A DNA stretch of 64,000 nucleotides, from positions 992,001 to 1,056,000 of the forward strand of contig JAPYXD010000741.1 in assembly GCA_030998225.1 (NCBI GenBank), given 5' to 3'. How positions within the stretch are numbered: the first letter of the stretch is position 1; every line of letters begins with the position of its first letter. The notes beneath the pieces were generated by a model. That model worked only from the letters and a program-made list of their open reading frames with translations, ran no database searches and was not told the origin of the DNA. Of this stretch, positions 54,591-64,000 are shown in pieces. Made by a program: the position numbers and the translations under genes. The DNA comes from Diplolepis rosae (lineage: Eukaryota; Arthropoda; Insecta; Hymenoptera; Diplolepididae).

Positions 54591-54986
54591 GATGGAACAC
54601 ACGTATTTATGTTATACTTAAAGTACATATCATAGTGCATGTATCTGACACATATTCACATATACTCTTTATCGTCGTCATTTACCTGCTAATGAAATGA
54701 GGAATTTGTTCTTATTTCAATAATGTAACGCATTTTAAGCGAAATTAGGACGATTGCAATCCATCGGTTCCAATATTTTTTTGTATACAATTCAAGATAC
54801 CAGTTAAAGTCTGAACTGCGTAATTTTGCTGATACAAATTTTGTCGAAAATATCAAAATCTATTTCGAAATGTTACTCTTTATTCACGACTTCAGATAAT
54901 ACTTCACTACATCAAATACAATATCTGAAACCACCATTTGTACATTCACATTTTCTTGAAATGGATTTATTCATTTCATTTTGTGT
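54591..54986. repeat. E-type monomer
   Basis: E copy with ATCCATCGGTTCCAATA (GATTGCAATCC) upstream, as in the copies at 15722 and 24206, confirming the shared marker-pair-plus-E order. Confidence 0.85.
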
Positions 54987-56965
54987 GATGGAACACGCGT
55001 ATTTATGCAATCCTGAAAGTGCTTATCGTAGTACATGTATCTGACACATATTCACATATACTCTTTATCATCTTCATTTAACCACTAACGAAATGGGGAA
55101 TTTGATCTTATTTCAATAGTGTAACGCATTTGAGGCGAAATTAGGAGGATTGCAATGCTTTGGATCCAATAATTTTTTGTATAAAATTCAACATACCAGT
55201 TAAAGTCTGAACTGCGTAGTTTTGATGATACAAAATTTGTCGAAAATGTCAAATCTATTTCGAAAAATTATGCTTCATTCAAGACTTTAAAAAATACTTC
55301 CCTACAGCAAAATTGAATGTCCAAAACAACCACTTGTACATCCACATTTCCTTGAAATTGGTTTTCTCATTTCATTTTATGAGATGGAACACGCGTATTT
55401 ATGCAATCCTGAAAGTGCTTATCGTAGTATATGTATCTGACACATATTCACATATACTCTTTATCATCTTCATTTAGCTGCTAATGGAATGAGGAATTTG
55501 TTCTTATTTCAATAATGTAACGCATTTTAAGCGAAATGAGGACGATTGCAATGCATCGGTTCCAATAATTTTTTGTATAAAATTCAACATACCAGTTAAA
55601 GTCTGAACTGCGTAGTTTTGCTGATACAAAATTTTTCGAAAATGTCAAATCTATTTCAAAAACTTATGCTTCATTCAAGACTTTAAAAAATACTTCCCTA
55701 CAGCAAAATTGAATGTCCAAAACAACCACTTGTACTTCCACATTTCCTTGAAATGGGTTCTCTCATTTCATTTTGAGTGATGGAACACACGTATTTATGC
55801 AATCCTGAAAGTGCTTATCGTAGTATATGTATCTGACACATATTCACATATACTCTTTATCATCTTCATTTAACCGCTAATGAAATGGGGAATTTGATCT
55901 TATTTCAATACTGTAACGCATTTGAAGCGAAATTAGGACGATTGCAATGCTTCTGTTCCAATAATTTTTTGTATAAATTTCAAGATACCAGTTAAAGTCT
56001 GAACTGCGTAGTTTTAATGATACCAAATTTTTCGAAAATGTCAAATCTATTTCAAAAAGTTATGCTTCATTCAAGACTGTAAAAAATACTTCCCTGCAGC
56101 AAAATAGAATGTCCAAAATAACCACTTGTTCTTCCACATTTCGTTGAAATGGGTTTTCATTTCATTTTGTGTGCTGGAACACGCGTATTTATGCAATCCT
56201 GAAAGTGCTTATCGTAGTATATGCATCTGACACATATTCACATATACTCTTTATCATCTTCATTTAGCTGCTAATGGAATGAGGAATTTGTTCTTATTTC
56301 AACAACGTAACGCATTTTAAGCGAAATGAGGACGATTATAATGCATCGGTTCCAATAATTTTTTGTATAAAATTCAACATACCAGTTAAAGTCTGAACTG
56401 CGTAGTTTTAATGAAACCAAATTTTTCGAAAATATCAAATCTATTTCAAAAAGTTATGCTTCATTCAAGACTTTAAAAAATACTTCCCTGCAGCAAAATT
56501 GAATGTCCAAAACAACCACTTGTACTTCCACATTTCCTTGAAATGGGTTTTCTCATTTCATTTTATGAGATGGAACACTCGTATTTATGCAATCCGGAAA
56601 GTGCTTATCGTAGTATATGCATCTGACACATATTCACATATACTCTTTATCATCTTCATCTAGCTGCTAATGGAATGAGGAATTTGTTCTTATTTCAATA
56701 ATGTAACGCATTTTAAGCGAAATTAGGAGGATTGCAATGCTTTGGTTTCAATCATTTTTTGTATAAAATTCAAGATACCAGTTAAAGTCTGAACTGTGTA
56801 GTTTTAATGATACCAAATTTTTCGAAAATGTCAAAATCTATTTTAAAAAGTTATGCTTTATTCACGACCTCAAATAATACTTCCATTCAGCAAAATTGAT
56901 TGTCTTAAATAACCACTTGTACTTCCACATTTCCTTGAAATGGGTTTTCTCATTTCATTTTATGA

Positions 56966-57361
56966 GATGGAACACGCGTATTTATGCAATCCTGAAAGTG
57001 CTTATCGTAGTATATGCATCTGACACATATTCACATATACTCTTTATCATCTTCATTTAGCTGCTAATGGAATGAGGAATTTGTTTTTATTTCAATAATG
57101 TAACGCATTTTAAGCGAAATTAGGGCGATTGCAATGCTTCGGTTCCAATAATTTTTTGTATAAAATTCAAGATACCAGTTAAAGTCTGAACTGCGTAATT
57201 TTGCTGATACAGATTTTGTCGAAAATATCAAAATCTATTTCAAAATGTTACTCTTTATTCACGACTTCAGATAATACTTCACTACATCAAATACAATATC
57301 TGAAACCACCATTTGTACATTCACATTTTCTTGAAATGGATTTATTCACTTCATTTTGTGT
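56966..57361. repeat. E-type monomer
   Basis: The last E copy. It has ATGGATTTATTCACTTC and GCGATTGCAATGCTTCGG, as in the copies at 40511 and 43277, plus a private CTGATACAGATTTTG. Confidence 0.85.
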
Positions 57362-58549
57362 GATGGAACACGCGTATTTATGCAATCCTGAAAGTGCTTA
57401 TCGTAGTACATGTATCTGACACATATTCACATATACTCTTTATCATCTTCATTTAACCGCTAATGAAATGGGGAATTTGATCTCATTTCAATAGTGTAAC
57501 GCATTTGAAGCGAAATTAGGACGATTGCAATGCTTCTGTTCCAATACTTTTTTGTACAAATTTCAAGATACCAGTTAAAGTCTGAACTGCGTAGTTTTAA
57601 TGATACCAAATTTTTCGAAAACGTCAAATCTATTTCAAAAAGTTATGCTTCATTCAAGACTTTAAAAAATACTTCCCTGCAGCAAAATTGAATGTCCAAA
57701 ACAACCACTTGTACTTCCACATTTCCTTGAAATGGGTTTTCTCATTTCATTTTATGAGATGGAACACGCGTATTTATACAATCCTGAAAGTGCATATCAT
57801 AATATATGTATCTGACACATATTCACTTATACTCTTTATCATCGTCATTTAACTGCTAATAAAATGAGAAATTTGATCTTATTTCAATAATGTAACGCAT
57901 TTTAAGCAAAATTAGGACGATTGCAATGCATCGGTTCCAATAATTTTTTGTATAAAATTCAACATACCAGTTAAAGACTGAACTGCGTAGTTTTGCTGAT
58001 ATAAAATTTTTCGAAAATGTCAAATCTATTTCAAAAAGTTATGCTTTATTCACGACCTCAAATAATACTTCCCTACAGCAAAATTGAATGTCCAAAGCAA
58101 CCACTTGTACATCCACATTTCCTTGAAATTGGTTTTCTCATTTCATTTTATGAGATGGAACACGCGTATTTATGCAATCCTGAAAGTGCTTATCGTAGTA
58201 TATGTATCTGACACATATTCACATATACTCTTTATCATCTTCATTTAGCTGCTAATGGAATGAGGAATTTGTTCTTATTTCAATAACGTAACGCATTTTA
58301 AGCGAAATGAGGACGATTGCAATGCATCGGTTCCAATAATTTTTTGTATAAAATTCAACATACCAGTTAAATTCTGAACTGCGTAGTTTTGCTGATACAA
58401 AATTTTTCGAAAATGTCAAATCTATTTCAAAAAGTTATGCTTCATTCAAGACTTTAAAAAATACTTCCCTACAGCAAAATTGAATGTCCAAAACAACCAC
58501 TTGTACTTCCACATTTCCTTAAAATGGGTTTTCTCATTTCATTTTATGA

Positions 58550-58939
58550 GATGGAACACGCGTATTTATGCAATCCTGAAAGTGCATATCGTAGTATATG
58601 TATCTGACACATATTCACTTATACTCTTTTCAACCTTTAATTAACTGCAAATGGTAAGACGAATTTGCTTTTATTTCGATGGCGTAACGCATTTTAAGCA
58701 AAACTAGTAGGAATGCAATTTTTCGTCTATAATCACTTTTTGTATAAAATTCATAATGCCTATCTGAACTTCGGAGTTTTTATGATGGAAAAATTTTGGA
58801 AAATTTAGGAATCTATTGCAAAAGTTCCTCTTTATTCATGACTTCGGATAATACTTCTCTGCATGAAAATTGAATGTATAAAACAACCAGTTGTACTTCT
58901 ACATTTTCTTGAAATGGGTTTTCTCATGTCATTTTGAGT
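58550..58939. repeat. Variant D' monomer, 390 bp
   Basis: The D word is altered to GGTAAGACGAATTTGC (58654), followed by TTTTATTTCGATGGCGTAAC and ACTAGTAGGAATGCAATTTT. The D backbone is retained (CTGAACTTCGGAGTTTTTATG, GAAAATTTAGGAATC). Only this copy and the one at 60002 are of this type. Confidence 0.85.
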
Positions 58940-59209
58940 GATGGAACACACGTATTTATGCAATACTGAAAGTACATATCATATTCCATGTATCTGACAC
59001 AGATTCACTTATACTCTTTATCATCGTCATTTAACTGCTAACAAAATGGGGAATTTGATCTTATTTCAATAGTGTAACGCATTTGAAGCGAAATTAAGAC
59101 GATTGCAATGCTTCGGTTCCAATCATTTTTTGTATAAATTTGAAATTGTAAAACAACCACTTATGCTTTCATATTTTCTAGAAATGGGATTTTTCTGTTC
59201 ATTTTGAGT
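58940..59209. repeat. 270-bp internally deleted monomer
   Basis: The joint is TTTGTATAAATTTGAAATTGTAAAACAACC (59129-59158, read as TTTGTATAAATTTG then AAATTGTAAAACAACC). The CCAGTTAAAG block, the TTTTCGAAAA dyad and AAAAAGTTATGC, about 126 bp in all, are missing. Downstream it is strongly diverged (ACTTATGCTTTCATATTTTC, TAGAAATGGGATTTTTCTG), so this deletion lineage is older than its duplication. Confidence 0.87.
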
Positions 59210-60001
59210 GATGGAACACACGTATTTATGCAATCCTGAAAATGCATATCATATTATATGTATCTGACACATATTCACATATACTCTTTATCATCTTCAT
59301 TTAACAGTTAATGAAATGGGGAATACGATTTTCTTTGAATAGTGTAACGCATTTGAAGCGAAATTAGGAGGATTGCAATGCTTTGGATCCAATAATTTTT
59401 TGTAGAAAAGTCAACATACCAGTTAAAGTGTGAACTGCGTAGTTTTGATGATACAAAATTTTTCGAAAATGTCAAATCTATTTCAAAAAGTTATGCTTTA
59501 TTCACGACCTCAAATAATACTTCCCTACAGCAAAATTGAATGTCCAAAACAACCACTTGTACATCCACATTTCCTTGAAATTGGTTTTCTCATTTCATTT
59601 TATGAGATGGAACACGCGTATTTATGCAATCCTGAAAGTGCTTATCGTAGTGTATGTATCTGACACATATTCACATATACTCTTTATCATCTTCATTTAG
59701 CTGCTAATGGAATGAGGAATTTGTTCTTATTTCAATAACGTAACGCATTTTAAGCGAAATGAGGACGATTGCAATGCATCGGTTCCAATAATTTTTTGTA
59801 TAAAATTCAACATACCAGTTAAAGTCTGAACTGCGTAGTTTTGCTGATACAAAATTTTTCGAAAATGTCAAATCTATTTCAAAAAGTTATGCTTCATTCA
59901 AGACTTTAAAAAATACTTCCCTACAGCAAAATTGAATGTCCAAAACAACCACTTGTACTTCCACATTTCCTTGAAATGGGTTTTCTCATTTCATTTTATG
60001 A

Positions 60002-60391
60002 GATGGAACACGCGTATTTATGCAATCCTGAAAGTGCATATCGTAGTATATGTATCTGACACATATTCACTTATACTCTTTTCAACCTTTAATTAACTGC
60101 AAATGGTAAGACGAATTTGCTTTTATTTCGATGGCGTAACGCATTTTAAGCAAAACTAGTAGGAATGCAATTTTTCGTCTATAATCACTTTTTGTATAAA
60201 ATTCATAATGCCTATCTGAACTTCGGAGTTTTTATGATGGAAAAATTTTGGAAAATTTAGGAATCTATTGCAAAAGTTCCTCTTTATTCATGACTTCGGA
60301 TAATACTTCTCTGCATGAAAATTGAATGTATAAAACAACCAGTTGTACTTCTACATTTTCTTGAAATGGGTTTTCTCATGTCATTTTGAGT
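60002..60391. repeat. Variant D' monomer, 390 bp
   Basis: Copy of the 58550 monomer at 1452-bp offset (GGTAAGACG at 60106). I see no difference in the D' core. Confidence 0.85.
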
Positions 60392-60661
60392 GATGGAACA
60401 CACGTATTTATGCAATACTGAAAGTACATATCATATTCCATGTATCTGACACAGATTCACTTATACTCTTTATCATCGTCATTTAACTGCTAACAAAATG
60501 GGGAATTTGATCTTATTTCAATAGTGTAACGCATTTGAAGCGAAATTAAGACGATTGCAATGCTTCGGTTCCAATCATTTTTTGTATAAATTTGAAATTG
60601 TAAAACAACCACTTATGCTTTCATATTTTCTAGAAATGGGATTTTTCTGTTCATTTTGAGT
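60392..60661. repeat. 270-bp internally deleted monomer
   Basis: The same joint as at 59129 is found here near 60581. The following monomer contains AATACGATTTTCTTTG, a marker seen seven times in the window, five of them after 59.3 kb. Confidence 0.87.
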
Positions 60662-61019
60662 GATGGAACACACGTATTTATGCAATCCTGAAAATGCATA
60701 TCATATTATATGTATCTGACACATATTCACATATACTCTTTTTCATCTTCATTTAACAGCTAATGAAATGGGGAATACGATTTTCTTTGAATAGTGTAAC
60801 GCATTTTAAGCAAAATTAGGACGATTGCAATGCATCGTTTCCAATAATTTTTTGTATAAAAGTCAACATACCAGTTAAAGTGTGAACTGCGTAGTTTTGA
60901 TGATACAAAATTTGTCGAAAATGTCAAATCTATTTCAAAAAATTATGCTTCATTCAAGACTTTAAAAAATACTTCCCTACTGCAAAATTGAATGTCCAAA
61001 ACAACCACTTGTACTTCCA

Positions 61020-62180
61020 CATTTCTTTGAAATGGGTTCTCTCATTTCATTTTGAGTGATGGAACACACGTATTTATGCAATCCTGAAAATGCATATCAT
61101 ATTATATGTATCTGACACATATTCACATATACTCTTTATCATCTTCATTTAACAGCTAATGAAATGGGGAATACGATTTTCTTTGAATAGTGTAACGCAT
61201 TTGAGGCGAAATTAGGAGGATTGCAATGCTTTGGATCCAATAATTTTTTGTATAAAATTCAACATACCAGTTAAAGTCTGAACTGCGTAGTTTTGATGAT
61301 ACAAAATTTGTCGAAAATGTCAAATCTATTTCGAAAAATTATGCTTCATTCAAGACTTTAAAAAATACTTCCCTACAGCAAAATTGAATGTCCAAAACAA
61401 CCACTTGTACATCCACATTTCCTTGAAATTGGTTTTCTCATTTCATTTTATGAGATGGAACACGCGTATTTATGCAATCCTGAAAGTTCTTATCGTAGTG
61501 TATGTATCTGACACATATTCACATATACTCTTTATCATCTTCATTTAGCTGCTAATGGAATGAGGAATTTGTTCTTATTTCAATAACGTAACGCATTTTA
61601 AGCGAAATGAGGACGATTGCAATGCATCGGTTCCAATAATTTTTTGTATAAAATTCAACATACCAGTTAAAGTCTGAACTGCGTAGTTTTGCTGATACAA
61701 AATTTTTCGAAAATGTCAAATCTATTTCAAAAAGTTATGCTTCATTCAAGACTTTAAAAAATACTTCCCTACAGCAAAATTGAATGTCCAAAACAACCAC
61801 TTGTACTTCCACATTTCCTTGAAATGGGTTCTCTCATTTCATTTTGAGTGATGGAACACACGTATTTATGCAATCCTGAAAATGCATATCATATTATATG
61901 TATCTGACACATATTCACATATACTCTTTATCATCTTCATTTAACAGCTAATGAAATGGGGAATACGATTTTCTTTGAATAGTGTAACGCATTTGAGGCG
62001 AAATTAGGAGGATTGCAATGCTTTGGATCCAATAATTTTTTGTATAAAATTCAACATACCAGTTAAAGTCTGAACTGCGTAGTTTTGATGATACAAAATT
62101 TGTCGAAAATGTCAAATCTATTTCGAAAAATTATGCTTCATTCAAGACTTTAAAAAATACTTCCCTACAGCAAAATTGAA
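61020..62180. repeat. Dimer duplication, 792-bp offset
   Basis: The stretch from about 61020 to 61388 recurs at 61812 to 62180, with GGATCCAATAATTTTTTG (near 61233 and 62027), TTTGAGGCGAAATTAGG and ATTTCGAAAAATTATGC in both. It ends near 62180, where GAATGTCC becomes GAACTTTC. Confidence 0.83.
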
Positions 62181-63037
62181 CTTTCAAAACAACCACTTGT
62201 ACTTCCACATTTCCTTGAAATGGGTTCTCTCATTTCATTTTGTGTGATGGAACACGCGTATTTATGCAATTCTTAAAGTACATATCATATTCCATGTATC
62301 TGACACAGATTCACATATACTCTTTATCATCGTCATTTAACTGCTAATGAAATGAGGAATTTGTTCTTATTTCAGTAATGTAACGCATTTTAAGCGAAAT
62401 TAGGACGATTGCAATGCATCGGTTTCAATAATTTTTTGTATAAAATTCAACATACCAGTTAAAGTCTGAAATGCGTAGTTTTGATGATACAAAATTTGTC
62501 GAAAATGTCAAATATATTTCAAAAAGTTATGCTTCATTCAAGACTTTAAAAAATACTTCCCTACTGCAAAATTGAATGTCCAAAACAACCACTTGTACTT
62601 CCACATTTCCTTGAAATGGGTTCTCTCATTTCATTTTGAGTGATGGAACACACGTATTTATGCAATACTTAAAGTACATATCATAGTCCATGTATCTGAC
62701 ACAGATTCACTTATACTCTTTATCATCGTCATTTAACTGCTAATAAAATGAGAAATTTGATCTTATTTCAATAATGTAACGCATTTTAAGCAAAATTAGG
62801 ACGATTGCAATGCATCGTTTCCAATAATTTTTTGTATAAAAGTCAACATACCAGTTAAAGTGTGAACTGCGTAGTTTTGATGATACAAAATTTGTCGAAA
62901 ATGTCAAATCTATTTCAAAAAATTATGCTTCATTCACGACCTCAAATAATACTTCCCTACAGCAAAATTGAATGTCCAAAGCAACCACTTGTACATCCAC
63001 ATTTCCTTGAAATTGGTTTTTTCATTTCATTTTATGA

Positions 63038-63433
63038 GATGGAACACGCGTATTTATGCAATCCTGAAAGTGCTTATCGTAGTATATGTATCTGACACAT
63101 ATTCACATATACTCATTATCATCTTCATTTAGCTGCTAATGGAATGAGGAATTTGTTCTTATTTCAATAACGTAACGAATTTTAAGCGAAATGAGGACGA
63201 TTGCAATGCATCGGTTCCAATAATTTTTTGTATAAAATTCAACATACCAGTTAAAGTCTGAACTGCGTAGTTTTGCTGATACAAAATTTTTCGAAAATGT
63301 CAAATCTATTTCAAAAACTTATGCTTCATTCAAGACTTTAAAAAATACTTCCCTACAGCAAAATTGAATGTATAAAACAACCAGTTGTACTTCTACATTT
63401 TCTTGAAATGGGTTTTCTCATGTCATTTTGAGT
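63038..63433. repeat. Standard/D' chimeric monomer, 396 bp
   Basis: The 5' part is standard, through AGCAAAATTG near 63365. The rest (ATGTATAAAACAACCAGTTG, TTCTACATTTTCTTG, TTCTCATGTC) is the 3' end of D'. The crossover lies in the shared AAAATTGAATGT word at about 63361-63372. It joins a third copy of the 270-bp module to a different left neighbour. Confidence 0.83.
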
Positions 63434-63703
63434 GATGGAACACACGTATTTATGCAATACTGAAAGTACATATCATATTCCATGTATCTGACACAGATTC
63501 ACTTATACTCTTTATCATCGTCATTTAACTGCTAACAAAATGGGGAATTTGATCTTATTTCAATAGTGTAACGCATTTGAAGCGAAATTAAGACGATTGC
63601 AATGCTTCGGTTCCAATCATTTTTTGTATAAATTTGAAATTGTAAAACAACCACTTATGCTTTCATATTTTCTAGAAATGGGATTTTTCTGTTCATTTTG
63701 AGT
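63434..63703. repeat. 270-bp internally deleted monomer, third copy
   Basis: The same TTTGTATAAATTTG/AAATTGTAAAACAACC joint occurs near 63623, 3042 bp after copy 2. It is followed by another AATACGATTTTCTTTG monomer that runs to the window end with ATTAGGTGGATTGC and private changes (AATGACATGGGG, AAAAGGCATATCAAATT). Confidence 0.86.
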
Positions 63704-64000
63704 GATGGAACACACGTATTTATGCAATCCTGAAAAGGCATATCAAATTATATGTATCTGACACATATTCACATATACTCTTTATCATCTTCATTTAACA
63801 GCTAATGACATGGGGAATACGATTTTCTTTGAATAGTGTAACGCATTTTAAGCGAAATTAGGTGGATTGCAATGCATCGTTTCCAATAATTTTTTGTATA
63901 AAAGTCAACATACCAGTTAAAGTGTGAACTGCGTAGTTTTGATGATACAAAATTTGTCGAAAATGTCAAATCTATTTCAAAAAATTATGCTTCATTCAAG

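Larger units (their letters stand above)
58003..59345. repeat. HOR-C copy 1, 4 monomers, 1452-bp period
   Basis: Anchors at 58154, 58550, 58940, 59210 and 59606 give spacings of 396, 390, 270 and 396. It is nearly identical to 59455-60797 at 1452-bp offset. I see only a handful of differences, such as AAATTCTGAACTG versus AAAGTCTGAACTG, and TCCTTAAAATGGG versus TCCTTGAAATGGG. It contains the variant D' and the 270-bp monomer. Confidence 0.86.
59455..60797. repeat. HOR-C copy 2, 4 monomers, 1452-bp period
   Basis: Anchors at 59606, 60002, 60392, 60662 and 61058. It matches copy 1 until about 60797. There copy 1 continues TTTGAAGCGAAATTAGG but copy 2 reads TTTTAAGCAAAATTAGG, marking the exchange boundary. 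Confidence 0.86.
1..64000. repeat. Head-to-tail satellite DNA array, about 396-bp monomer
   Basis: The entire window is tandem copies of one AT-rich unit. The word GATGGAACAC (variants GCTGGAAC, CATGGAAC, GATGAAAC, GATGGAAG, GATGGGAC) recurs 165 times, from position 45 to 63704. Most intervals are 394-397 bp and the rest fall into a few discrete classes. All copies have the same orientation and I found no inverted copy, unique spacer or foreign insertion. Both window ends lie inside a monomer, so the array continues on both sides. Inference: centromeric or heterochromatic satellite of a eukaryote. 396 bp would hold two nucleosomes at about 198 bp each, but that is arithmetic, not evidence of phasing. 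Confidence 0.97.

Noticed and set aside
58940..59209. Inserted foreign or mobile sequence, because of the unusual AAATTGTAAAACAACCAC and TTTCTAGAAATGGG words.
   Set aside because: Every part aligns to the monomer in order once a deletion of about 126 bp is allowed. There are no terminal repeats or target-site duplication.
280..63095. About two dozen open frames of 61-85 codons on the + strand, recurring with similar peptides (for example 280-498, 10175-10393, 15957-16175, 22860-23078, 54826-55044).
   Set aside because: They are the same satellite segment read once per monomer. 396 is divisible by 3, so the frame recurs, and each ends at the same TGA. Similar segments in other monomers are broken by indels and stops, two families of 'peptide' come from different frames of the same DNA, and none exceeds 85 codons.
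1..64000. CRISPR array (regularly spaced direct repeats).
   Set aside because: The repeats are contiguous monomers of about 396 bp. There are no unique spacers of constant length and no cas genes.
1..64000. AATAAA polyadenylation signals and TATAAA-like boxes in most monomers.
   Set aside because: Expected in DNA this rich in A and T, repeated because the monomer repeats. There is no transcription unit around them.
1..64000. tRNA, rRNA, snRNA or telomeric repeat sequences.
   Set aside because: I saw no tRNA A/B-box pair with cloverleaf, no rDNA blocks and no runs of telomere-type hexamers or heptamers.

Overview
The whole 64 kb window is one uninterrupted block of AT-rich tandem satellite DNA. 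I see no protein-coding gene, RNA gene, transposon or unique sequence in it. The repeat unit is about 396 bp and every copy reads in the same direction. Using the near-invariant word GATGGAACAC as phase marker, I located 165 anchors by eye, which give 164 complete repeat intervals. Of these, 132 are 393-400 bp. Another 17 are 389-391 bp (a divergent 'D' monomer), 6 are 481-483 bp (a D/E fusion), 5 are 163 bp, 3 are 270 bp and 1 is 244 bp (internally deleted monomers). The array runs off both ends of the window.

Organism: a eukaryote. Megabase-type satellite with higher-order repeats (HORs) points to a centromeric, pericentromeric or other heterochromatic region. The sequence does not name the taxon. 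The segment AAAAAGTTATGC recalls an AAAAGTTATG segment found in some plant (legume) centromere satellites, but that is a weak hint and I assign no species.

Layout. (1) 1-5701: an 8-monomer, 3161-bp HOR and about 2540 bp of its second copy, almost identical. (2) 5702-13107: mixed standard monomers with no D monomer and two E monomers. (3) 13108-18097: a D/E fusion, a 163-bp deletion monomer followed by D, then a long E-plus-standard run. (4) 18098-31.9 kb: a zone with a period of about 3.64-3.65 kb (one version is 4044 bp), each unit ending in a 482-bp D/E fusion. (5) 31.5-37.5 kb: D-rich, with three 163-bp+D cassettes and a copy at 4270-bp offset. (6) 37.5-48.3 kb: mosaic of D, E, the 244-bp monomer and copies at 791, 2766 and 3551 bp offsets. 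(7) 48.3-53.4 kb: D-free, with local trimer and adjacent-monomer homogenisation. (8) 53.4-58.0 kb: a block related to 14-16 kb, then standard and E monomers. (9) 58.0-64.0 kb: a 4-monomer, 1452-bp HOR built from a variant D and a 270-bp monomer, then a 792-bp dimer duplication and a third, recombinant copy of the 270-bp module.

Nothing here works together as a gene system. What the window records is the evolution of a satellite: a few monomer lineages (standard, D, E and their deletion or fusion derivatives) shuffled by unequal exchange or conversion into nested higher-order repeats of different age. All coordinates, lengths and counts were read by hand and should be confirmed with a self dot-plot or tandem-repeat program.
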